Notes: a model not told the origin generated them from the sequence alone. 64,000 nucleotides of DNA from a virus (IMGVR_UViG_3300049793_000099:1-64000), one strand, 5' to 3'; shown: positions 39,767 through 49,094, counted from the first letter of the stretch. Numbers and translations: made by a program.

Positions 39767-40354
39767 ATGAGTAGAGAAATAGAAAACACTAAAAATAAGT
39801 TAAGATTTAATAAATCTAAGACTTACTTATTACCATTATTATCAGAAGTGCTAGATTTAAATATAAAATTTTTACCATATCTTATTAATACATATTTATT
39901 TGATGAAAATAATGAATATGAAAATTGTATATTTATATTACATGAATTCAATTTTAAAAATCCTGAATTCACTAAATATGAACATAAACTTACAAATAAT
40001 GAATTGTTTGTAAAACATATTGATATAGATAATAAAGTAGTATATATATTTAAATTCCCAGAAGAATATCTTAATGAATATAATTGTTTATTAAATAGTC
40101 AATACTCTAAATTTGGAGATGATGCTAAACAATTAATTTTAAGATTTTGGGCTGAAGTATATTCTGGTAATTCTGCAGGTGTAAACTTTCTACTAAAAGT
40201 TAAACAAATTTTATATAAAGAAGAAAAATTAAAAGAGAGATTACAAAAAGAATTAGGTGTTATATTAGATAGTAACCAAGAGTTAGGAGATTACGTTAAT
40301 CCTCATAATGAAGTACTAATACTAACAGAAGTTGGAGGGAAAGTATGGAAATAA
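39767..40354 (+). CDS. Hypothetical protein, 195 aa
   Basis: A soluble alpha/beta protein. Residues about 35-130 alternate strands (CIFILHEFNFKN, VVYIFKFPEEYL), and the C-terminus is helical. It overlaps nrdB by ten bases. No family recognised. Confidence 0.65.
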   Translation: MSREIENTKNKLRFNKSKTYLLPLLSEVLDLNIKFLPYLINTYLFDENNEYENCIFILHEFNFKNPEFTKYEHKLTNNELFVKHIDIDNKVVYIFKFPEEYLNEYNCLLNSQYSKFGDDAKQLILRFWAEVYSGNSAGVNFLLKVKQILYKEEKLKERLQKELGVILDSNQELGDYVNPHNEVLILTEVGGKVWK

Positions 40355-41352
40355 ATAATAATAATTTAATGATAAAAAAAAGTTTGTTTAATAAACGAAT
40401 AAATATATTACCTTACGAATATCCGCAGTTATTAGCATATAAAGATGCAATACGTCATTCTTATTGGATAGATAGTGAATTTAATTTTACAGAAGATATT
40501 CAAAATTTTAAAGTTGATGTAACTGAAAATGAAAGAGATGTTATAAAGAAAACAATGCTTGCTATTGCACAAATCGAAGTAAATGTTAAAACATTTTGGG
40601 CAGATATGTATAAAAGAATGCCAATTGCTGAAATTGGAGATGTTGGTATGACATTTGCTGAAAGTGAAGTGCGTCATAAAGATGCATATGCTAAGTTACT
40701 GACAATCTTAGGATTACAAGAAGAATTTGAACATGTTATAGAAGTTCCCGCAATTAAAAACCGTATTAGTTATTTAAATAAATACCTAGATGGTACTAGA
40801 AGTAAAGATAATAAAATGTACACAAAAAGTATATTATTATTTTCACTATTTGTAGAACATGTTTCATTATTTAGTCAATTTTTAATAATGATGTCTTTCA
40901 ATAAAGATAGAAATTTATTTAAAGGTATTTCAAATGTTGTAGAAGCGACATCAAAAGAGGAAGAAATTCATGGTAATTTTGGAGTTGAAATAATCAATAT
41001 AATTAAATCAGAAAATCCAGAATGGTTTGATAAAGAATTTGAAGAACTAATAATTTCTGCGTGCATTAAAGCATATGAGGCAGAGTGTCAAATATTAGAT
41101 TGGATATTTGAAAAAGGTGAATTAGAATTCTTATCAATATCTACAATTAAAGAATTTATTAAAAATAGATTTAATAACTCTTTAAATAATATTGGAATAA
41201 ATAATATTTTTGAAATTGATATAAATTTAATTGAAAAAACATTATGGTTCGATGTGGAAATTAAATCAACAAAAGAAGGTGATTTCTTTTATAAAAAATC
41301 AATTGATTATTCAAAAAAAACTAAATCTGTAACAGAAGACGATCTGTTTTAA
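40345..41352 (+). CDS. nrdB: Class I ribonucleotide reductase, small subunit
   Basis: 335 residues. Metal ligands are visible at E78 (AIAQIE), E108 and H111 of ESEVRHKDAY, E171 (FVEH), and E207/H209 in EEEIHG. Tyr115 lies in the E-x-x-H-x-x-x-Y position of the radical tyrosine. The subunit makes the radical that NrdA uses to reduce ribonucleotides to deoxyribonucleotides. It stands directly upstream of nrdA with three bases between them. Confidence 0.93.
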   Translation: MEINNNNLMIKKSLFNKRINILPYEYPQLLAYKDAIRHSYWIDSEFNFTEDIQNFKVDVTENERDVIKKTMLAIAQIEVNVKTFWADMYKRMPIAEIGDVGMTFAESEVRHKDAYAKLLTILGLQEEFEHVIEVPAIKNRISYLNKYLDGTRSKDNKMYTKSILLFSLFVEHVSLFSQFLIMMSFNKDRNLFKGISNVVEATSKEEEIHGNFGVEIINIIKSENPEWFDKEFEELIISACIKAYEAECQILDWIFEKGELEFLSISTIKEFIKNRFNNSLNNIGINNIFEIDINLIEKTLWFDVEIKSTKEGDFFYKKSIDYSKKTKSVTEDDLF

Positions 41353-41355
41353 TAT

Positions 41356-42981
41356 ATGGAATATAAAAAAAATTATTGGTTAAATAATGATTCAAGAGAA
41401 TTTTTATCAAGAGGTTATATTAATGAATCACCTGAACAAAGAATTAAAGATATATCTAATTATGCTGAAAACATTTTGAATGTTAAAGGATTTGCTTTAA
41501 AATTTGAAGAATATATGAATAAGGGTTTTTATTCATTATCAACACCTGTATGGATTAATTTTGGTAAAAATAAAGGACTTTCAATTAGTTGTTATGGTTC
41601 TAATGTAGATGATACATTGGATAGTATTTTAAATGCAGGTAGAGAAATTGGTATGATGTCCAAATATGCTGGAGGTACTTCTATATACTTAGGTAATATT
41701 AGAAGTAGAGGGGAGTCTATTTCAACAGGTGGATTTGCTGATGGACCAATCCATTATGCAAGCATATATGATACAGTTGTAACTGTATGTAAACAAGCTG
41801 AAGCTAGAAGAGGTTCTTGTGCAGTATATTTACCAATTGAACATTCAGATATTGATGAATTTTTAAATATTGGTACAGAAGGTAATCCTATTCAAAATTT
41901 ACAATATGGAATTACTGTTACAGATAAATGGATGAAAGATATGATTTCTGGAGATTCTGATAAACGTAAAATTTGGGCAAAAGTAATTCAAAGAAGAGGT
42001 GAATTAGGTTTTCCATATATAATGTTTAAAGATACTTGTAATAATAATACACCATATAAAGAATTAGGATTAGAAATTACTGCAAGTAATCTTTGTTCCG
42101 AAATCCAATTACCTACAGATAGTTATCATTCATTTGTATGTTGTCTAGGTTCAATTAATTTACTTCATTGGGATGAAATTGAAAAAACTGACGCAATTGA
42201 AACATATATTTTATTCTTAAACGCAGTAATGGAAGATTTTATTAATAAATCTGAACATTTACCAGGAATGAAACGCGCTTGGAGATTTGCAAAAGAACAT
42301 CGAGCTTTAGGTTTAGGTGTTTTAGGTTATCATTCATATTTACAATCAAAATTAATTGAATTTGAATCATTGCAAGCTAAACAAGAGAATTATAAAATAT
42401 TTAAAATTTTAAATAAACGTTCTCAAGAAGCATCTAAATGGTGTCATGATATATTAAAAATCACATCATTACGTAATGGACATGCAAATACAACCGTTTT
42501 AGCAATAGCTCCAACTAAATCGAGTAGTTTTATTTTAGGACAAGTTTCAATGGGAATTGAACCAATTAAATCTAATTACTTTATTAAAGATTTAGCTAAA
42601 TCTAAAACAATTTATAAAAATCCATTTCTAATTGCAGAATTGGAAAAGTATGAATTAAATACACCAAATATTTGGAAAAGTATTTTAGATATGGATGGTT
42701 CTGTACAACATTTAGATTTTCCAACTAAAGAAGTATTTAAATCATTTATTGAAATATCGCCAAAAGAAATTATATTACAAGCAGCTCAAAGACAACAATT
42801 TATTGACCAATCACAATCATTGAATTTAACAATTCACCCATCTATTCCAATAAAAGAAATTAATAAATTATATATTTATGCTTGGGAAGAAGGTGTTAAA
42901 ACATTGTATTATCAATTTAGTCAAAGTGCAGTGCAGTCGTTTGCAAGAGAAATTAATGAATGTAAATCTTGTGAAGGATAA
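41356..42981 (+). CDS. nrdA: Class I ribonucleotide reductase, large subunit
   Basis: 541 residues, without an N-terminal ATP-cone, so overall activity is probably not inhibited by dATP. The catalytic site is visible as SISCYG (C79), ASNLCSEIQL (N245, C247, E249) and FVCCLGS. GGTSIYLGNIR and RRGSCAVYLP are typical of the glycyl fold. The C-terminus ends ECKSCEG, a redox CxxC pair. It supplies deoxynucleotides together with ThyX. Confidence 0.94.
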   Translation: MEYKKNYWLNNDSREFLSRGYINESPEQRIKDISNYAENILNVKGFALKFEEYMNKGFYSLSTPVWINFGKNKGLSISCYGSNVDDTLDSILNAGREIGMMSKYAGGTSIYLGNIRSRGESISTGGFADGPIHYASIYDTVVTVCKQAEARRGSCAVYLPIEHSDIDEFLNIGTEGNPIQNLQYGITVTDKWMKDMISGDSDKRKIWAKVIQRRGELGFPYIMFKDTCNNNTPYKELGLEITASNLCSEIQLPTDSYHSFVCCLGSINLLHWDEIEKTDAIETYILFLNAVMEDFINKSEHLPGMKRAWRFAKEHRALGLGVLGYHSYLQSKLIEFESLQAKQENYKIFKILNKRSQEASKWCHDILKITSLRNGHANTTVLAIAPTKSSSFILGQVSMGIEPIKSNYFIKDLAKSKTIYKNPFLIAELEKYELNTPNIWKSILDMDGSVQHLDFPTKEVFKSFIEISPKEIILQAAQRQQFIDQSQSLNLTIHPSIPIKEINKLYIYAWEEGVKTLYYQFSQSAVQSFAREINECKSCEG

Positions 42982-42984
42982 ATT

Positions 42985-43270
42985 AACAAAGTGTGAAAAA
43001 AGGTTTGTAGTAGCACAAATTTAAGATACCTCAGAAACCTTGAAATATTTATAATAACGTAACTGAATAGTTTAAAATGCGTTAGTAAAGCCTCTTATTT
43101 AAATATATAGATCCGAATAGGACCATAACTGATAATTTGGTATCCTTGAGTGAAGCTGTAAGGTATCTTTTAATAATGGAGAGAAGTGACTGAAAATAAA
43201 GTAGTGAAGACGTACACACTGTCCTATAGACAGCTTCTTAGTGTTGTGGGAAAACCCCACATTCTCTCTT
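42985..43270 (+). ncRNA. Structured non-coding RNA after nrdA, about 280 nt
   Basis: The gap between nrdA and the next gene has no frame. It ends with GTGGG-AAAAC-CCCAC (43246-43260), itself enclosed by GAGAGAA/TTCTCTC (43180-43268), followed by a T-rich tail that can terminate transcription. It shares two exact segments in the same order with the tRNA-like RNA at 26.75 kb: GTGACTGAAA (43186 here, 26757 there) and AGTGTTGTGGGAA (43240 here, 26805 there). Family unknown. A group I core is not evident. Confidence 0.5.
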
Positions 43271-43288
43271 TATTTTAATAAATAACAT

Positions 43289-43576
43289 ATGAAACAAAAA
43301 CTAAGAAAAGGTTATATTAATAAATCTGAATTTTGTAAAATTAATAACATTTCAATTTCTGATTTTAATAATTATTTATTAAAAAATAATTATTTTAAAA
43401 TTTATCAAAAACAAAGAATGAGTTTTTTTAATGGTAAAATTGGAAAAAAATATGAAGTTTTTGTGTTAGGAAATAATGATGCAGGTATGAAAATTTTAAA
43501 TTTACACGGTAATAATCAATCTGGAAGTTACCAATATAGTATTAAATTTTTAAATGAGTTATTTAATATTAAATGA
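43289..43576 (+). CDS. Hypothetical basic protein, possibly DNA-binding, 95 aa
   Basis: The N-terminal part (RKGYINKSEFCKINNISISD and FNNYLLKNNYF) looks like a helix-turn-helix of the MerR/Xis type with a short beta extension. It overlaps the helicase by four bases. No family recognised. Confidence 0.6.
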   Translation: MKQKLRKGYINKSEFCKINNISISDFNNYLLKNNYFKIYQKQRMSFFNGKIGKKYEVFVLGNNDAGMKILNLHGNNQSGSYQYSIKFLNELFNIK

Positions 43577-44661
43577 TGACAAAAAATGAAATTCAGAAAA
43601 TAATAATTGATAAAATTAAAAATGCTTTATTTAGAGGAATCGTCTTAGTTTCTGTCAGAGTTGGGAAAACCAGAATTATTTTAGAAACCATTAAAGAAAT
43701 ATCTAATAATGACTTAAATATTAAAGTTTTAATTGGTTATCCAAATATTGATATAAAAAATTCATGGATTTCAGAAACTGAAAAATTAAATTATTATCCT
43801 AATATTGAATATTCAACATTTAAATCTTTAAAAAAAGTTCAAGATAATAAATATGACTTCGTAATTTTTGACGAAGGACATGCGATACCTCCTGATAATA
43901 TATTACCAACTGTATCTAAAATTGTTAAAAATAATAATAAGTGTATTATTATGTCTGGCACATATAGTGAAGATACTTTACTAAATTTAAAGTTTTCAAC
44001 AGGTTTACAACAAATTGTAGATTATAGTACAGATGATGCTATTAATGATAGAATTGTTAATGATTTTAAAGTAAAAGTTCATTTATTTAAATTAGATAAT
44101 GTTAAATCTATACAATTTGGAGGAATAAAAAAATGGTATTCTACAGATTACAAAGAATGTTTAAGAATGTCTAAAAAATTAGATGAGTCATTTGGAAAAG
44201 ATAAAATGATGATAGCTTTATTTAGAATGAAAATGATAAATAGTTGTCAATCGTTAATAAAGGTTGTGAAACAGTGGATTGAAAATAATCCTAATAAACG
44301 ATTTATATTATTTACAGGTGATGAGAAAGTTGGTATGAATTATAATATTCCAATGTTTAATTCTAAGAGTAAAAATAACGATGTTTTAAAAGACTTTCAA
44401 GAATATCGTAGTAATAGTTTATGTCTTATTAAAAAAGGTGGAACAGGGGTGACATACGAAGGTCTAGATACTATATTAATTACAGATATTAATTCTAACT
44501 CTGAAACATTAGAACAAAGATGTGGTAGAAGTTTATTATTTGAAGAAGATAAAGAATCTGTAGTACATATTTTTTGTAGTACAGAAGATTTTCAAATAAG
44601 GTGGTTAGAATCAAGTTTAAAATCTATTAATTCCAATAGAATAAGTTATAAATATATATAA
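43573..44661 (+). CDS. SF2 (SNF2/DEAD-like) helicase
   Basis: A 362-residue helicase with Walker A SVRVGKT near residue 30, DEGH box VIFDEGHAI near residue 98, motif III MSGTYS, and C-terminal GGTGVTYEGLDTILITD and QRCGRSL as motifs V and VI. Two RecA domains are present and little else. Phage proteins of this kind remodel replication or transcription complexes. Which substrate is acted on is unknown. Confidence 0.87.
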   Translation: MMTKNEIQKIIIDKIKNALFRGIVLVSVRVGKTRIILETIKEISNNDLNIKVLIGYPNIDIKNSWISETEKLNYYPNIEYSTFKSLKKVQDNKYDFVIFDEGHAIPPDNILPTVSKIVKNNNKCIIMSGTYSEDTLLNLKFSTGLQQIVDYSTDDAINDRIVNDFKVKVHLFKLDNVKSIQFGGIKKWYSTDYKECLRMSKKLDESFGKDKMMIALFRMKMINSCQSLIKVVKQWIENNPNKRFILFTGDEKVGMNYNIPMFNSKSKNNDVLKDFQEYRSNSLCLIKKGGTGVTYEGLDTILITDINSNSETLEQRCGRSLLFEEDKESVVHIFCSTEDFQIRWLESSLKSINSNRISYKYI

Positions 44662-44663
44662 AA

Positions 44664-44843
44664 ATGAAAAAAATTATAAAAATTAAAAATACTGTAAATT
44701 CAAAGAGATTTTGGATGATATGTGGATTATTAACAATTTTAGATGGTTTGATAAAAGTATTATCTTTTGGACGATATATCGGTCAATTTAATATAAATTA
44801 TTTAACTAATTCAAAAAATAAGAGATTTAATGAAAAAAATTAA
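44664..44843 (+). CDS. Small single-pass membrane protein, 59 aa
   Basis: A 59-codon frame with a membrane segment (FWMICGLLTILDGLIKVLSF, residues about 21-40) between basic ends. It overlaps the next gene by 14 bases. Topology is suited to a single-pass protein. Function unknown. Confidence 0.5.
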   Translation: MKKIIKIKNTVNSKRFWMICGLLTILDGLIKVLSFGRYIGQFNINYLTNSKNKRFNEKN

Positions 44844-45552
44844 AGAATTGCAAGAAAGATCTAAACTTAATGAAGGTAGAAATTATGGTGTAGGATTTAC
44901 TATCTTAAATAAAATAGGTAATAAATTTGAAACCTATTTACCATTTACAGCTTGTAGAGATTATTTAAATGATTTTGCTTATGTAGAATCTACTAAGAAA
45001 GAAATCGGATCAATTCACGGATATAATCATGAATTATTAAATTGTTTTGATAATAAAAAAATTGTATATTTTGGAGTAAAAGCTTTAGATTATAATAAAA
45101 ATTATGGTAAATATAATGAATTTGAAAAACTCCAAAATATATTAATTAATAATTATAAAAATCTACAATTATTTTTAAATAGAATTGAAGATGAATTAGA
45201 TATTAAAATTAAAACCTCTGTAGAATTAGATGAAGAAACTTTAATTATAAAGTGTTCTAAATTTTGGGTTAAATCAACACCATTAATTAGTGTTTATACA
45301 TTATTAATTAGATGTCATCTTAATACTGATTTAATAGAAGGCTCTATTATAGACATTCTTAAAAATAATAATCCTTTTATCAATGCTGACTCTATGATGA
45401 AAAAACCTTGTGTTGATTTTTATGAATTATATTTAAATAATAAAAGTAAATTTATTAATCCTGATTATAAAGGTTATAATTTAGTAAAAGAAAATAATCC
45501 TAATTTAATTCATAACTTTGGAATTGATGGATTTATTAAAAAACTTACATAA
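44830..45552 (+). CDS. Hypothetical protein, 240 aa
   Basis: A soluble alpha/beta protein starting MKKIKELQERSKLNEGRNYG. The middle has FEKLQNILINNYKNLQLF and a long loop. I do not recognise the family. It is similar in style to phage proteins that pair with the SF2 helicase. Confidence 0.65.
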   Translation: MKKIKELQERSKLNEGRNYGVGFTILNKIGNKFETYLPFTACRDYLNDFAYVESTKKEIGSIHGYNHELLNCFDNKKIVYFGVKALDYNKNYGKYNEFEKLQNILINNYKNLQLFLNRIEDELDIKIKTSVELDEETLIIKCSKFWVKSTPLISVYTLLIRCHLNTDLIEGSIIDILKNNNPFINADSMMKKPCVDFYELYLNNKSKFINPDYKGYNLVKENNPNLIHNFGIDGFIKKLT

Positions 45553-45553
45553 T

Positions 45554-45745
45554 ATGATAACAGCAATAAATTTTCTAAAAAGAGATGAAAGCGGTATTTA
45601 TAATGAACAAGATATGATGTATATGATGATTGAATTTGCAAAAATGCACGCTGTTGAAATTCTTAAAAAATTAAGTAAAACAGAAATGGAATATCAAAGA
45701 AATATTCAATATATATATATCCTTTATCAAATATTAAATAAATGA
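45554..45745 (+). CDS. Hypothetical helical protein, 63 aa
   Basis: The ATG at 45554 (leader CATAATATG) is preferred over an in-frame ATG at 45518 that lies inside the upstream gene. The product is a Met-rich helix pair (NEQDMMYMMIEFAKMHA). It ends TGA-overlapping with the next ATG. Confidence 0.6.
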   Translation: MITAINFLKRDESGIYNEQDMMYMMIEFAKMHAVEILKKLSKTEMEYQRNIQYIYILYQILNK

Positions 45746-46005
45746 GTTTAAAAGATAAAATAGAATTAGTAGCTTCTGAAAGAGATTTATCATATTGTTA
45801 TTTAAAAACAGCAGAGGAATTATTCGAACTTGGAGAAATATTACTTAAACAAGTTACTAAACCTCAAGGAAGTGAAGAAAGAATACCACATTTAATTGAA
45901 GAATGTGGAGATGTGATAATGAATATTAAAATTTTAGCTTCTAAATTGTATATTGAAGATGAAGTTAAGAAAAGAGTTGAATATAAATTACAAACATTAT
46001 TATGA
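45742..46005 (+). CDS. MazG-like nucleotide pyrophosphohydrolase
   Basis: 87 residues with KTAEELFELGEILLKQV and HLIEECGDVIMNIKIL, the E-E-x-x-E and E-x-x-D helices that bind Mg and the triphosphate in the MazG/dUTPase all-alpha superfamily. It would hydrolyse a nucleotide triphosphate or an alarmone, next to RNR and ThyX. Starts inside the previous stop. Confidence 0.75.
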   Translation: MSLKDKIELVASERDLSYCYLKTAEELFELGEILLKQVTKPQGSEERIPHLIEECGDVIMNIKILASKLYIEDEVKKRVEYKLQTLL

Positions 46006-46469
46006 GAAATCCAAATAGAATATTAATTGTTTTAGAAATATTTGAAAATAATGATAAAATATTATCAAAATTTTTAGGTACCAAAAATAGTGAATTAATT
46101 CATAATATTTATGATAATTGGGAATTAATTGAAAAAGAATGGATCGAATATCCCGATTCAAGATTTGGTCAATTGTTATCAAATTTAGAATTGGTTACAA
46201 AAGAAATTGAAAATCATATTTGGAATATTGAAGAAGATGATTGGTTATTTAAAAATAATCATTGTAATATCGAAGATGTTAAATTTTGGGGAATTAATTT
46301 CTATAAGAATGGTAAAAAACGTAAAACAGTTAAATATAAATTATTAAAAGATTTAAAAACAGATCATATTAATAATATAATTAAATTTTTTGAAGATCAA
46401 AACATATTAGATAAATTAAATAAAGAATATTTAGAATATTTTAATAAACGAATAAATGACGGAAAATAG
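46002..46469 (+). CDS. Hypothetical protein, 155 aa
   Basis: A helical protein with NPNRILIVLEIFENNDKILSK at the N-terminus and several conserved-looking aspartates (YPDSRFGQLLSNLE). The opening pattern recalls small phage proteins whose first helix is followed by a P-D-x-R-F-G-Q-L motif. ATG overlaps the previous TGA. Function unknown. Confidence 0.65.
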   Translation: MRNPNRILIVLEIFENNDKILSKFLGTKNSELIHNIYDNWELIEKEWIEYPDSRFGQLLSNLELVTKEIENHIWNIEEDDWLFKNNHCNIEDVKFWGINFYKNGKKRKTVKYKLLKDLKTDHINNIIKFFEDQNILDKLNKEYLEYFNKRINDGK

Positions 46470-46782
46470 ATTCGGAGAAATAGTTGATGAAACGTTAAAT
46501 CAAATTAAAGATGTTTTGATCATAAAAGCAAAAGAATACCGCCGTAATAACAATGTTTTTCATATTTTTGATGAAGGAAGTAAACGTTCTGGATTAATTA
46601 GAGAAAAAGTATTAGATGGAATGTTATTAAAACATGAAATATCTATTGCTGATATGACTAATGATTTAGAAAAAGGTATTTTACCTAAAATTGAAACAGT
46701 TGAAGAAAAGTTTGGAGATAATTTAATATATTTAATATTGAAAAAAGCTTCTATAATTGATAAAATTGAACAAAATGGATAA
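46456..46782 (+). CDS. Hypothetical protein, 108 aa
   Basis: An all-helical protein. LIIKAKEYRRNNNVFHIFD and MLLKHEISIADM and KFGDNLIYLILKKASI are laid out like phage proteins near nucleotide metabolism genes (MazG-like helical bundles), but no acidic metal site is evident. Overlaps its neighbours by 14 and 8 bases. Confidence 0.6.
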   Translation: MTENRFGEIVDETLNQIKDVLIIKAKEYRRNNNVFHIFDEGSKRSGLIREKVLDGMLLKHEISIADMTNDLEKGILPKIETVEEKFGDNLIYLILKKASIIDKIEQNG

Positions 46783-46999
46783 ACTTACTTTACAATTAAA
46801 AACTGCATTAGTTAGATCATTTCTTAATTGTAAAATGGATAAATTAGATGAATCTTATATCCATACATCTAAAGGTAATTTCACTAGAAGAGAAATGAGT
46901 AATGAAATTGAAAATGAAACTGAAATAGGTTTACAACAAATGGAAAGTATATTAAAGTTAACAATTCATTTATTAGAACATAAAAAAGAAACTATATAA
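46775..46999 (+). CDS. Hypothetical protein, 74 aa
   Basis: The start at ATG 46775 overlaps the previous gene's end by eight bases. An in-frame ATG at 46757 is also possible. The product is a helix-rich protein (TSKGNFTRREMSNEIENETE). Stop TAA overlaps the next ATG as TAATG. Confidence 0.6.
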   Translation: MDKLTLQLKTALVRSFLNCKMDKLDESYIHTSKGNFTRREMSNEIENETEIGLQQMESILKLTIHLLEHKKETI

Positions 47000-47733
47000 T
47001 GAAACTAATTAAATTTTTTAAAAGTTTATTTTTTAAAAAAGAAATTAAACTTAAAAGAATTTGACATATTTCTGATACTCACGCATATCATAGATTATTA
47101 ACAATTCCTGAAAATATAGACATTGTGATTCATAGTGGTGATGAATCTAATTATAAAGATCAATATACTAATGAACCTGAATTTAGAGATTTTATAATTT
47201 GGTTTGCTAATTTATCTATTAAATATAAAGTGCTTATTGCAGGGAATCATAGTTCATTTATTTTTCACAATACTAAAGAAGTTAGAAAGATATGTAAAGA
47301 TTTAAATATTATATATTTAGAAAATGAATCTGTAGAAATTGAAGGAATTAAAATATGGGGAAGTCCTATAACTCCTAATTTTGGAAATTGGTGGTTTATG
47401 AAAAATAGAAGTAAAATGGATAAATTATGTTTATCTATACCAGAAGATACAGATATAGTTATTTCCCACGGTCCACCTAAAGGATTTTTAGATTTTTCTT
47501 ATAATAGAGATAATATTCTTGAATCTTGTGGTTGTAGAAGTCTTAGAAATCATATGTTAAATAGAGTGAAACCAAAACTTTGTTTGTTTGGACACATTCA
47601 CAATACAGAAGATATTATAAATGCAGGAACATTAAAGTTATCTGGTTATGATACTATTTTTAGTAATGGTTCTGTAGTTACAGATGGTAAATTTGGTAAA
47701 TTAAGTAGCAATGGTAATATATTTGAAATATAA
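46999..47733 (+). pseudogene. Metallophosphoesterase with an in-frame TGA near the active-site start
   Basis: From ATG 46999 the frame reads 21 codons to TGA at 47062-47064, then continues HISDTHAYHRLL without another stop to 47733. The part after TGA has the full calcineurin-like metallophosphatase set: SDTH (metal ligands), VIHSGDESN (GD), IAGNHSS (GNH), ISHGPPK and LFGHIHN. TGA falls directly before the HISDTH strand, where related enzymes usually have Trp or Cys. Read as Trp the gene would be intact at 244 aa. Many neighbours end in TGA, so global recoding is excluded. Mutation, readthrough, a rare ATT start at 47068 or a sequencing error remain possible. Confidence 0.8.
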
Positions 47734-47734
47734 T

Positions 47735-47899
47735 ATGGAAAAGATATTAACGAATAGATTAAATGAACTTAAATCTAAATTTAGTAATTATAGAAGACCT
47801 AAATTAGATAAATATTTAGGTCAAGATGACTTCATACTTCAAGATTTTAGAAGTAGAATTGATGAAGTTACACAACTTTTAAAAAAATTGAATGAATAA
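47735..47899 (+). CDS. Small helical protein, 54 aa
   Basis: The ATG at 47735 (leader TATAATATG) is preferred to an in-frame ATG at 47711 inside the upstream gene. A basic helical protein (TNRLNELKSKFSNYRRPKLD). Overlaps thyX by eight bases. Confidence 0.55.
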   Translation: MEKILTNRLNELKSKFSNYRRPKLDKYLGQDDFILQDFRSRIDEVTQLLKKLNE

Positions 47900-48617
47900 A
47901 AATAAAGTAGAATTAATTGGATTTTATGGGAGCGATGAGGTAGTTGCTTTAAGTGCATGGACATCTACTTCTAGGGATTTAGATGATGATAAACGAAGAA
48001 GAATTCCTAAAATGTTAGATGTTTTATGGAGTAATCGACATGAAACTCCATTTGAAAAAGCTACAGTTCATTTTTTAGTAGATACTGAGATTGCTTCTCA
48101 TATACATCTTTTAAAACATAGAATTTCGTCACTAAATGGCGAATCAGCTAGATATAAAGAATTAAAAGAAGATAAATATTATTTACCTGAAGATTGGAAA
48201 GGAGTTATATCTACTGGAGATGTTTCTAAAACTAAAAAAGGAACTGAAATTAATTGGTATAGTATATTAGAAAGTTATACTAAAACAGGTAATATGTTAT
48301 ATCACCAATGTTTAGAAGATTTAACACCTGTTTTAGGTCGTAAGAGAGCTAAAGAAAGTGCTAGATTTTTTAAAACATATAATTCTCAAATTCAAGCAGA
48401 TGTAACTTTTAATATGAGAAGTTTTGCTAATTTTATTAAATTAAGAGATAGTGAACATGCTCAATTAGAAATTAGAGAAATTGCACAACAAATGTGGAAT
48501 TTAGTTCAAAATGAAACTGATAGTAAATTTGAAAACATACTTAAAGTTATTGATGATCGAATTAAATTTGAAGAGAAGTGTGAAAAATATAAAAATTTAA
48601 TACTGAATCTAGAATAA
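47892..48617 (+). CDS. thyX: Flavin-dependent thymidylate synthase ThyX
   Basis: A 241-residue enzyme that converts dUMP to dTMP with FAD and methylene-tetrahydrofolate. NRHETPFEKATVHFLV and the signature HRISSLNGESARY (a variant of RHRxxSxNxxSxRY, with Lys in the first position) are visible, and LRDSEHAQLEIREIAQQMW gives the C-terminal dUMP site. Together with NrdA/B and the MazG-like enzyme it rounds off deoxynucleotide supply. Confidence 0.95.
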   Translation: MNKNKVELIGFYGSDEVVALSAWTSTSRDLDDDKRRRIPKMLDVLWSNRHETPFEKATVHFLVDTEIASHIHLLKHRISSLNGESARYKELKEDKYYLPEDWKGVISTGDVSKTKKGTEINWYSILESYTKTGNMLYHQCLEDLTPVLGRKRAKESARFFKTYNSQIQADVTFNMRSFANFIKLRDSEHAQLEIREIAQQMWNLVQNETDSKFENILKVIDDRIKFEEKCEKYKNLILNLE

Positions 48618-48932
48618 ATGATTATACAAATTTTAATAATGTTAGGATTAACTATCCTACAAAATGCAAGTTTTACTTTAGTTAGTAGAGCAAGAAATAG
48701 TAATAGTATTTTATATCACACAGTTGCTTCAGTATTATCAAATGGAATTTGGTTACTTGTTATTAGACAAGTAGTTACTAATTTTGATAATTGGATATTA
48801 ATGGTTACTTATTTAGTAGGTGCTGTTATTGGAAGTATTAGTATGCGTTATATTGCTATGAAATATTTTGAGAAACCTAAGAATATAACAACTATTGTTA
48901 AAAAAATAATTAATATGAAAAAATCAAATTGA
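48618..48932 (+). CDS. Three-segment membrane protein, 104 aa
   Basis: Hydrophobic segments at about residues 2-20, 34-51 and 60-80 with the polar motif VSRARNSNSILYHTVAS. This small integral protein recurs in phages of many kinds with the RARN...YH pattern, with no known function. It begins directly after the thyX stop. A basic C-terminal tail follows the last segment. Confidence 0.7.
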   Translation: MIIQILIMLGLTILQNASFTLVSRARNSNSILYHTVASVLSNGIWLLVIRQVVTNFDNWILMVTYLVGAVIGSISMRYIAMKYFEKPKNITTIVKKIINMKKSN

Positions 48933-48998
48933 TAGTGAAAATAATGATGAATCAGACTATGATTTTTATCATAGATAATTTAAAAAATTAAAAAAATT

Positions 48999-49088
48999 AT
49001 GAGTAGATGTACAGATACTGACAAAGACGAAGTTTGCACACAGCATCCTGAAACTTGTAGTAATCCAAATTGCACAAAACATAACTAA
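48999..49088 (+). CDS. Cysteine-rich peptide, 29 aa
   Basis: The frame MSRCTDTDKDEVCTQHPETC and on to CTKHN has five Cys in 24 residues, enough to bind zinc or form disulfides. A leader ending AAAATTATG and the terminator right after the stop support it as the last gene of the plus block. Confidence 0.5.
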   Translation: MSRCTDTDKDEVCTQHPETCSNPNCTKHN

Positions 49089-49094
49089 ATACAA

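Noticed and set aside
46999-47733. Genome-wide TGA recoding
   Set aside because: Many overlapping gene pairs use TGA as the stop (for example at 28675, 31537, 32475, 38469, 46005, 46469 and 47899). Recoding would fuse them out of frame. TAG stops are also in use.
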